DNA of 64,000 nucleotides, taken from the NCBI GenBank assembly GCA_013368445.1, contig JAACJO010000008.1, forward strand, positions 186,001-250,000. Reading direction: 5' to 3'. The position numbers and the translations under genes are program-made. A model generated the notes under the pieces. That model had not been told where the DNA came from. It worked only from the letters and a program-made list of their open reading frames with translations, and ran no database searches. This DNA comes from Leucocoprinus leucothites (Eukaryota; Basidiomycota; Agaricomycetes; Agaricales; Agaricaceae). Within the stretch, counting starts at the first letter, position 1, and every line of letters begins with the position of its first letter. Positions 10,080 to 22,865 of this stretch are shown in pieces.

Positions 10080-12126
10080 ATGAATACCAATAACGTGAGC
10101 TTTTTCGCGTAGTTGAAGATCCTTAACATCAATCCTTCTGTCTCTAGGCATCGCTCACACCCCAAGAGTTTGTTCAATCGTTCGAGAAACTCAAACATTC
10201 ACTCTCGCTTCCAGACTCAGAAGAGACTTGGGACCAAATTTCTAATGGGCTCCAGAAATTAGGACAACTGTGCCAATCTGGAGCATTTGAACATGCTGCG
10301 GAGGTCGTCTTCTCCTTTCGTTCAATCCACCGAAGCCTCATAGGTGCGATGAACTCGGAGCGTACGCGATTGTCAGGTGCAGCCCTGGACGTCCTGACTG
10401 CTGTAGCATCAGGACTGGGTATAGAATTTGAGCCATTGTTGCCCTTATTTTTTCCCAGTCTTCTGTCCCTCTGCGGTCGAACAAACAAGGTCGTCATAAC
10501 CAGGGCAAGAACATGCATCTTCACAATAGTCGAGGCTACCCAACTACCCGGAATCATCAACTATTTTACTCAGTTCTCCAAAGACAAGTCACCCACAGTT
10601 AGGCTCGTTGTAGCGGAAGCGACACTGTCTTGCCTCAAGTGCTTCAACCCACCCACCCTGGAGAAAGAGAGCGTATCCCTCGCCATTGAATCTCTCATCC
10701 GTAATGCCGCGCGAGACCCGAACGCTGATGTAAGGAAGGTTGGAAAGGACGTTTTTCAGAGTTATAAGGTTTTACTACCTGATAGGGTTGAGAGGTATGT
10801 CTCCTCATCTCGTCCTCATCGATGTTACTTATGTCTTTAGTTTCGCCGCTCCTCTCACCCCAACGATCCGCAAATACCTACAGCTCAGTGCAGGAAATGC
10901 CAAACTACACAAAAAAGTGACTTCTGTCATTTCCGAGCCCGGGCCAGTGTCCAGAGCCAACGCACAGGGCTCTCGATTGCAATCAACCACAATGTCCGGG
11001 CCAGTCCGACCCTCTAATAACCCCCCTAATACCTCGAAATCCGTCGCCTCTGCTCGATCTCTCGAACCATCAAGAACCATCCAACTTCCAGCAAAACGAG
11101 CGTTAGTGAACCCATCTGCCGGCCCTCCCCCACAGAAGTCCTCGTCGGTGGCCTCCCGTCCTTTCGCTCAAGCTAAGAATGCAACGGGGCCCCAAAGAGT
11201 GATCAAGCCAGCTGTACATTCTACTGCAGGTCTATCAAACCTCTCTACGGACAAACGTGACGTTAAGGTCCCTGCGGTGCGGCTCGGCGGTCTATCCCGT
11301 TCGCGAGTGGCATCGTCAAGCTCACTAGCAAGTTCTTCTGGCTCTCAGGCAGCAGTTCGTCCCGTCAAACAATTGCCAGCTACGCGGGGGCTCCCAACCA
11401 ATGCCAAACTACCAGGTGAATCTGAGGCTACGAGCACTGCGGCAAGGAACCTCAGTCGACCCACCCTTTCCCAGCTTGCTCGAGTCCGACCTCCTGTGAC
11501 CAAGCCTATACCGAAGGTGGTGCGAGGATTGGAAGTACGGAAAACCGGAACCGTTGCTTCAGTAGGATCAAAAGGTTCTATAGCAGCACAAAGACCAACT
11601 CTGAGCACGAAGGCTCGTGCTGCCAATGTCCCTGTTGGACGTTCCAAAGCATTGCGACCCATAACCCCTACTTCAATCCCCCTTCCTCCGTCTCCCAAGC
11701 TATCCGCGTCCGAGTCCTCCACCTCGACTCCAGGATCAAGTGACAGCAAAATATTTGAAGAGCCTAAACCCGAACCCCAACCTGAATTAGTGGTGGTCCC
11801 GGCTGGTGGAGTAGCGTCGTCGCAAGTTTTCTCTGGAATCGAAAGCCCTGGTAGGAGTTCTTTGCTTCATGTAATAATTGGCGTTGACCACGATTCCAGC
11901 TTCAACACCCACAGTCCACCCTATCCATGTACCGGATGTGGATCTGGCGCTCAAAACACCAATCTCGGCATTACTCTCTTCCATACAGCACGGATTCGAC
12001 CTCACACCCTGCTCCCCGCTGTCCCCACCCCAAGATTACCTTGCTTCGTCAAATACACCGTTGGAAGGTGGTCCATTTAGACTAGGAATCCTCAAGCAAA
12101 ATATTTCTGCAGGTGCCCAATCATGA
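10080..12126 (+). CDS. CLASP-type TOG/HEAT microtubule-associated protein
   Basis: Exons 10080-10094, 10148-10794, 10841-11850 and 11900-12126; 632 aa. Residues about 15-230 form a HEAT/TOG-like helical domain (TPQEFVQSFEKLKHSL, LLPLFFPSLLSLCGRTNKVV, DPNADVRKVGKDVF) of the CLASP N-terminal type, which binds tubulin at growing plus ends. The rest is a Ser/Pro/Arg-rich basic region like the microtubule-lattice-binding part of CLASPs. There is one TOG-like domain, so it is shorter than animal CLASPs with several. The start is the first ATG; a 15-bp first exon precedes a 53-bp intron. Family assignment comes from the domain pattern; CLASP rather than another single-TOG protein is likely but not certain. 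A CLIP-type protein, a usual CLASP partner, is encoded at 17640. Confidence 0.75.
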
Positions 12127-12306
12127 AGTTGCTTTGCATACGTTATTTAGAGCTCTGTAATACCCATTAACGCGTTCGCATGTTCTCGAAGTACATCCAA
12201 TCGTCTAATAAAATTTCTAGCAGCTGGCTCCAGCATTTTATCATGTTCCAATGTCTGCAAACCATGGATTAAGTGAGACTGCCAAGGGATTGTTGGTAGA
12301 CAGTGC

Positions 12307-12648
12307 TCACCAATGCGACAAATATTTGCGGCCCTTCGCCAGACGACGAACAAGGATTTTGCGGCCATTCAAGCTCCGCTTGCGGGCCAAAAAACCATGC
12401 TTGCGTTTCCGCTTCCGTTGAGATGGCTGATACTCCATGCCACGCTGTGCAGATCGCATTTGAAGGAGGGCGCCGAGAATGGGAGAGTTGTTCATCGAAG
12501 GCGCAGCGAAGGGCGAGGGTGAAAGGAGCGGGCGAAATGAGAGAGATGGCAGGAATGGTATGACTAGTGTTCTCGGAAGGAGCGGGGCGACATGGAGGCG
12601 GGGTGGATTTGTGAGGAGGCGAAGGAGGGACTGAGCAACACGGGGCAT
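12307..12648 (-). CDS. MRPL34: Mitochondrial large-subunit ribosomal protein bL34m
   Basis: 113 aa from ATG at 12648. The last 45 residues match bacterial/mitochondrial L34 ([32 protein letters not shown]); before that is a basic, Ser/Pro/Leu-rich N-terminus of the mitochondrial presequence kind ([15 protein letters not shown]). The protein belongs to the peptidyl-transferase half of the mitoribosome. Read unspliced it ends SHW-stop. A GTGAGC..CAG intron of 56 bp (12255-12310) could instead be removed, in which case the stop is made across the junction directly after SH. Either way the L34 core is complete. It is convergent with the CLASP-like gene, with only 180 bp between their stops. Confidence 0.9.
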   Translation of the reverse strand: MPRVAQSLLRLLTNPPRLHVAPLLPRTLVIPFLPSLSFRPLLSPSPFAAPSMNNSPILGALLQMRSAQRGMEYQPSQRKRKRKHGFLARKRSLNGRKILVRRLAKGRKYLSHW

Positions 12649-12790
12649 GGTTTTGACCGGAAAACAGAAATTGCAGGACGCCAACAACAAACCGGCAGAC
12701 CTTGCGTGTCACGTCGCGTCACAACATGTGACGAATCGCATGGTCGCGTTTGCGGAAGTTGCCGCTCGAGTCAGATAGATTTCCAATCTA

Positions 12791-16387
<3,597 letters not shown>

Positions 16388-16779
16388 AGCAGTTTTCTTA
16401 GTACGGTGTATATAGTATAGTCTAGAGTTTGGAGGTAATCATATGACTGCAAAACATACTGTACAATGTATAACCCACGAGAAGCTAAGGGCATTGGCTT
16501 TAAAAATCAACAAATACAAAGAGCTCCGGCAAAGGCCGGGCCATTCACTCATCACCATTCTATATACCCTCAAGGCCGCTATTGACGACGACGCAAACGA
16601 GACCCACGCAAGGTGAGCATCCTAAATCCCCCTCCAATGCATCGATGGAGTATATGCTTGTCTGTCAAGTAGTTTTGCTTTAATATGTGATGAGCGATGG
16701 GATGGATTACAACTTGCGGCTCTGGATAACCCTCAATTGGCAGTACAAAACTGACGCTCATCTAGGTCCTTAACTCAAG
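16388..16779. other. Intergenic spacer, AlaRS 3' side and RPS18 promoter
   Basis: 392 bp between two plus-strand genes. No ORF, RNA gene or clear regulatory motif could be supported. Confidence 0.5.
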
Positions 16780-17413
16780 ATGTCTCTCGTTGTTCCCGAA
16801 GCCCATCAACAATTCCAGGTCCGCAAACTTGGTCTATTATACGACAAAATGATAACCACGTATACTATTTGCAGCACATTCTTCGTCTCCTAAACACCAA
16901 TGTCGACGGAAAGCGCAAGGTCATGTACGCTTTGACAGAGATTAAGGGTGTTGGTCGCCGCTATTCAAACATCGTCTGCAAGAAGGCCGACGTTGATCTT
17001 AACAAACGGTGAGCTAGGTCCAACTGGGGTTTCGAACCGATCTTACAATGGAAACCCAGCGCTGGTGATCTTAACTCGGACGAGCTTGAGCGTCTCGTCA
17101 CCATCATCCAAAATCCTACTCAGTTCAAGATTCCCACATGGTTCCTCAACAGGCAGAAGGATATCGTGGATGGCAAGAACTCTCAAATCCTTTCGAACGG
17201 TGTTGACTCGAAGCTTCGAGATGATCTTGAGCGCCTGAAAAAAATTCGCGCTCACCGTGGCCTCAGGCACTTCTGGGGCCTCCGTGTGAGAGGTCAACAT
17301 ACCAAAACCACCGGTGGGTGAAATGCGTAATCAGGATGCACAATTTACTGATGATAATCCCTACGCCAGGGCGTCGTGGAAAGACTGTTGGTGTCTCGAA
17401 AAAGCGTGGCTAG
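16780..17413 (+). CDS. RPS18: 40S ribosomal protein S18 (uS13)
   Basis: Exons 16780-16818, 16875-17008, 17060-17313 and 17370-17413 give 156 aa, close to the usual 146-152. Nearly every segment is recognisable: [75 protein letters not shown]. The protein sits in the head of the small ribosomal subunit and contacts the P-site tRNA and the inter-subunit bridge. The first intron follows codon 13, as is common for highly expressed ribosomal protein genes in fungi. Confidence 0.98.
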
Positions 17414-17540
17414 ACGGGAGGCGCGATGTGTTTTCTTTTGCATGCATTATGTCTACGAAGCTATGGTTACTGCCTATGTTTATAATCCCATGGCATTGCT
17501 CAAAGCCCTTATTTGTTTTGATACTAAATGTGCGGGAGAT

Positions 17541-17546
17541 CACGTG
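17541..17546. promoter_or_regulatory. CACGTG E-box upstream of the CLIP-type gene
   Basis: Palindromic CACGTG 94 bp before the ATG at 17640, in a 226-bp spacer. It is the core site of Cbf1/USF-type bHLH factors. Binding is not shown. Confidence 0.35.
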
Positions 17547-17639
17547 CAAGGAAAGCACGCATGTTACGCGACCTGAGTTGGAGACTTAATTGGCAAGCTC
17601 TGCACGTCGTTCTCTATTGCTCCATTCCTGTATTTCCCC

Positions 17640-20600
17640 ATGGCTACGCCAGGAAAACCTCGACAATCTGGTATCCCCGCTCCTGGAAAAACTGGAATTC
17701 CGACTCCAGGTCGCTCTCGATCTATTTCGAGCGCTCCTCAATCAGGGCAGTTGAACGATACAGAGTCCATGTCCCGCGCGTTGGCTGATGCAATAAAGGC
17801 AAATGATCCTGCTCAGCACCGCATGTCACAGACCGACTCCCAGTCTTCGTCCCCCCGCTCTGCTCAGTCCGGCCGTCGCTCAGTAGCCGAACGTCAGAAT
17901 TCCATACGACCGCCTGAACGCGCAAAAACCCCTGCTGTCTCGAAACCCATTAGTCGCCCCCTCAGCCGTCAGTCCGACGTTCATTTAAAGAGCGTAAATA
18001 GAGAGTTCGATGTCGGAGACAGCGTCAGAATTGATTCTCTCGCACTGGAAGGTGTGCTGCGATACCTGGGAGGAATTGAAGGCAAAAACGGTGTATGGGC
18101 TGGTGTGGAGCTGAGTGGCCAGTTTGCGGGAAAGGGGAAGAATAATGGCAGCGTAAACGGGTGAGTGATTTCTCGGCCGCCATCACATTTTGATATGCGC
18201 CCTGTTTATGTTTTTTCGCGTATTTGGCAGAATTCGATATTTCTCGTGTGCAGAAAATTGTGGAGTTTTCGTAGCGACCAGCAAATTATCGGCTGGTCGA
18301 TTTTATCAACCAAACGCAGCCCGACCACCTTCGGTTGCATCCTCGAAAAGCGGCCGCGCATCTTTTTCAGGACGTATCACCCCATCCCTCTCATCTTCCC
18401 GCATGCCCTCGCTATCCCTTTCTAGCGGACGCATCACTCCTGCTCACAACGGGCGTATTACTCCCTCAATATCGAATGGAAGGGTTACACCTGGAGTTAC
18501 ACCATCCACCAAGCCCGCCTATTCCTCAAAATATACTGTGGGGCAGAAAGGTGATGCTAAAAAACTACCGGATAAGATAACTCCTGGGTCAAGGGCATCC
18601 AAATATGCAAACATGACAGCCAAACAGTTGAGTTCAAGAAAAGAGAACGCGGGTAGTCCTATCAGGCAGATTGAACATTCCTCCATCTTCCCTTCATCTC
18701 CTTCCCCGATTTCACGGACGCTTTCTTCTCCATCCCGTCCTCCAGGTTCGCCTTTTTCAACACCGAAACCAAGCCTCAATGGTCGCATCTCTAACATTGG
18801 ACCTTCCATTCCTTCAACACGCGGTCGATCTACCCACAATACACCTCGCGGTCGAATCCCTAGTGCAATTGCTATGCCTCCTCCTGCTTCACCAGCGCGA
18901 TCAATGTCGCGCTCAACCTCCTTAAGCCAATCAGGTCTGGAAGAACTCGCTTTATCCAATCTTGAGCACCAAGGCAAGGCCCTACAAGATCGTATTAGCC
19001 TATTGATGGGTGGCGAGACTAGTGATAAGACTTCCGACAGACCCGACTCTGCAAGTTCTTTACAGCTAGTAAATGATTCCGAGGACCGTATTCTAGAGCT
19101 CCAGGCACGTCTTGATACTCTGCAAGCCGAAAACGAGCGCCTTCTCTCTGATAAAGAGAGGGCAGTGGCCGAGAAACAGGAAAGTCTCTCTCGAACGCTG
19201 GAGGAGGAGCGCAGAAGGGCCGCAGAGGACAGGGCCATATTGGCGAAGGATAAGGAGGACCTTTTCAAGGCTCACCAAGCGAGCTTGACCGATCTCGAGA
19301 GTCTCCGCAGTAGTCATGAGGCTAGCATCCGGCAAGCTGAGGAGCTCGAAAAGCACCTGGCTCAGCAACTGGAAGAATCACGACGGGCCACCGAAGGTCT
19401 GAATCAGGAGCTGAGTGATGCTGTTTCCAGGCGCCAGAAGCTGGAACAAGATAATCAAGAGCTTCAGGCAACGAAAGCAGAACTTAGGGTCCAGGTCGAC
19501 GAGCTAGGGGTACAAGTGGATGAATTAAGACACGCAGGACAGGTACCATCCCCTTTCTGACCCCAAAGTAATATTCCTAACACTACACAGGAAACGATAG
19601 CCCTTTATGAGGAGAGGCTGAGCGTCGCAGATAGTCAGCGATATGACCTTGAATCCCGGATTGCACGACTTGAACGAGCTGCTACGAACGAAGAAACAGA
19701 ACCTTCACGCCAAGAGGATCATAAAACCGCTGCAGAAATTGACAACGAAGCTCTCCGAGACCAGGTTCTTTACCTGCAGAAGCGGATAACTACGATGGAG
19801 GACCTGATGGAGGACTCACGGATTAACAGTGAGAAGGAGGAAGCCGCCCTGAGAGAGCGTATGAAGAAATTGAAAGAAAAAGAAGATAACATGAAGCTCG
19901 AGCTAAGTGAGGGCAGAAGAGAAGTAGAGAGAATGGCAAAGGCGGAGGAAAGCGCCCGTAATCGAGTAGAAGAAATAGAAGAAGCTCTACGTGAAAGCCA
20001 GGTTGCTCTAGAGAACGCCCGCGCAGAAATTGAAACTCTGAGAGCAGAACTCGCAGTAAGTACCTAAATCGACGAGTCAGTGTTTCACACTAACCCCATC
20101 ACCAGAACGTTGACGGGTTACAACGTGAATTATCCCGATCAGAGAATTCGGCCGCGGAAACCCAACAGAGTGAGCTTCGGTCAGAACACTCCAGAGTGAG
20201 TTTTTACTACATTGATTTGAATCCATCTAAAACAATATTGTAGCTTCTTAATCAAAACAATGAACTCCTCGCTCGGATCGCTGAGTTGGAAAGCACGCGT
20301 GGATCGGAAGGGGAAAGGGTCAATGGTGATCAAATCAGGGTCCCTTCCGGGTCGCCGTCGAAGTCAGAACTGTCTAATCCTCGGGAGGAGATTACTGGCT
20401 TGAAGTGTGTGATCAGATTATCCTCCATGATTTCTCCGACTCAATATCTTCTAGGCACATCGTTCAAGAGCTTCAGAAAGAGCACTCTGCGGCTACTCAG
20501 AAGATCAAGCTACTGGAATCTGAAAATGAGATTCTCAAATCAGAAACAAAACTACTCCAGTCCGAAGCTGAGCATCTCCGTCAGGTCGGTATCCTCCGAT

Positions 20601-21423
20601 TCATCAAGGCTATGAACTGAAGTCCTGTTCAGGAGGTTCAGATACTTGAAAAGAACCTTGACGCTGATGCAGCCAACGTGAGCCAAGAGGCAGAAGCCTT
20701 AGCCTCCCCTGGTGGTGCTGAAATAATGCAGGGATCTCTCAAGGACCAAAAGGGTCGATCCGAAGTCAGCATTTGTTTATCTCGACAAAGTTTGAAGGAG
20801 CTGAGCTTTGATTTAGACCGAAATTGAGAGCCTAAGGAAGCGACTGGCAGAAACGGAGACGAAGCATGCGAGAACTATTCATGATGTACGTCAATGCTTA
20901 CTGAGAGGCCTGCAAGTAGCGCTAACAGCAACCATAGCTAAATAAAGAAATCAGCGAACTCGAAACATTAGTTGAATCGAAGGTACGTCTGTCATGGCCA
21001 GCATATTTTGAATCGTGAACTGAGATCACCATCACTAGATATACCGTGAAGTAAGTCCGAGTTAACTTTGGCACAATCATCATCACTCATAGGTACCATG
21101 AACAGGACGAGCTTGAACAAGAGGTGGAACGCTTGAGATCTAAAATCAAGAAATCAAGCAAAATCAATGGAGAAACCAGCAGCCTTCGTCATCAACCAAG
21201 CTCGACGTCGATGAAAAGCTCCACAGAAGATGTCCAACCCACGAATGAAAGTTTATGCGAAATTTGCGAGCGCCCAGGCCATGACATCTTCACTTGTGAC
21301 CTCCTTAAGGAAGACGCACCGCCTTCTTTGATAAGTTCTCGTCCCTCTGGGGACTTTTGTGACGACTGCGAAGCGTGGGGGCATACATCTGCCGATTGCC
21401 CTCATTCCCAAGACGTGTTTTAG
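17640..21423 (+). CDS. CLIP-170-type microtubule plus-end tracking protein
   Basis: Eleven exons (17640-18160, 18231-19542, 19591-20055, 20106-20195, 20244-20404, 20455-20584, 20633-20764, 20817-20885, 20938-20982, 21039-21050, 21106-21423) give 1084 aa. Order: basic Ser/Pro-rich N-terminus; one CAP-Gly domain (about 123-195; GVLRYLGGIEGKNGVWAGVE and GKNNGSVNG); Ser/Pro/Arg repeats with RITP motifs; a long coiled coil (about 430-990); two CX2CX4HX4C zinc knuckles (CEICERPGHDIFTC and CDDCEAWGHTSADC); acidic-aromatic end QDVF. This is the layout of CLIP-170, yeast Bik1 and fission yeast Tip1, except that animal CLIP-170 has two CAP-Gly domains. It should bind tubulin tails and recruit dynein regulators. 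The coiled coil is cut into many small exons, one only 12 bp. Confidence 0.92.
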
Positions 21424-21605
21424 GATTATGACATGAGATTTAGGACTTGTTCTTTACTATTGTTGTTCCCTTAGGAGATACCCTTTATACCCAAGTCAAA
21501 CTAGGAGTAAATATAGTAAAATATCCGGTAGTGGAATCAATTCACAGGGTGGAGAGGATAGAATATAATCAGTTTGTTGTCCGCGCCGTCATGCATCATG
21601 CATCG

Positions 21606-21612
21606 TGACTCA
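21606..21612. promoter_or_regulatory. TGACTCA site (Gcn4/AP-1 type) upstream of the OM14-like gene
   Basis: Perfect TGACTCA 84 bp before the ATG at 21696, inside a stretch of overlapping ATGCATC/ATGACATCA near-repeats (21590-21635). It is the consensus for Gcn4/AP-1 bZIP factors; use here is inference. Confidence 0.4.
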
Positions 21613-21695
21613 TGATGTCACTCCAATGACATCACTACGCGAGACGAATATAATACCCAACTTATCCCGCAAGTCAGTTATTACATTGAACCGTC

Positions 21696-22666
21696 ATGTC
21701 ATACGCATCTGTAACTGCCTCGAACATCTCCCCTGATTCTCCTCAGGTTTGTCGTCTTAGCCTTGCGTGTTTAATACTTCCTCCTGACGACTCTCAGCCT
21801 CAGCCAGATCCTGCTCTTCTCAATACATCGCGGCCTGAGGCGAGTGATGTCGCCGACGACACCGCCAAGGTCAACGTTGTTTCACAGGCTTTTAGGGAAA
21901 ATCCCAGAACACACACTTCTGAAGCCAACCGGTACCCAAATGAAAGTGATGGCACTTCTAGCTCTAACTCCGGCAGGCGAGGAGGGGATAGACGCTTGAG
22001 AGAAGTCAAGGCGGAAGGCGCATATTTGTGGGCAGCATTGAAGCGATTTTTGCTGCGTCCAGAAACAGCTGGAGGTTGTATTGGGCTTGGTAAATGTTTC
22101 TTGGTAGCTGTTCTCTTTCACCATCGCTAATACACTACCAGTAAATCTCGGACTCCTAGGTGGATTAGGTCAAACGCTCTACATCAGACCAGGTCTGCGC
22201 AGAGACACGGGATTTATCTTCTCAGCTGTCGCTACTGCTCTTGGTTTACTTGCAGTAGAAGGGTACGCCGCAGAAAGATATAGGCAGACACCCCGTGGGC
22301 GAGCGGAGGAACGAAGGGCAAAAGAGGAAGGTGCTTATTTGTATGCGAAAGCTCGGGAGGTCATTCTCAGGCCTGGTGTACTTGGCGGCCTTGTCGGTGT
22401 CGGTAAGTTTTATCTAATCTTGAGACACTCAAGCGGCTGACAACTGGTAATGAAAGCCAACACAGCAGTGCTCGGCAGCCTTGGTTATGTTGCATATTCT
22501 AGATGGGACCAACCTCGGTGGGATCGAAGGATAGTGTCTGGCGTCGCGGCTGGTCTTTTCGCCCTGTTTTCTGGGGAAGGGTAAGTGGCCACTCTTGTCG
22601 CCATTAACCGTGGCTCAAGTGGTCTAAATTATCAGGTGGCTGGCCGAAAGGTTCATCTCAAATTAA
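21696..22666 (+). CDS. OM14-like membrane protein with an internal duplication
   Basis: Exons 21696-21746, 21798-22089, 22142-22402, 22457-22580 and 22636-22666; 252 aa. The N-terminus (MSYASVT) and a polar acidic region are followed by two related units of about 75 residues. Each has GAYLWAALKRFLLRP or GAYLYAKAREVILRP, then two hydrophobic Gly-rich helices, then EGYAAERY or EGWLAERF. So about four membrane segments are predicted. The start and layout recall fungal OM14, a mitochondrial outer-membrane protein linked to ribosome docking, but this is from memory of the family and not certain. The acceptor at 22457 was chosen over one 9 bp downstream because it aligns better with the first unit. 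Confidence 0.55.
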
Positions 22667-22865
22667 CGGGAGGCAACCAATGATACAAAGTGTAGTTTAT
22701 CAGTATTCAATATTCAATGTTTGGTAACCTCAGGGACGTAGCACTTTATTGTATTTTGTTGAGTATTTCAATGAAACGCTGAGTCATACGGCAATTGCCG
22801 AAACTCTAAATTTTGGATTGGGAACTAGGGTGGTATTGGATATCGTTATTATCTCTACACCCATC

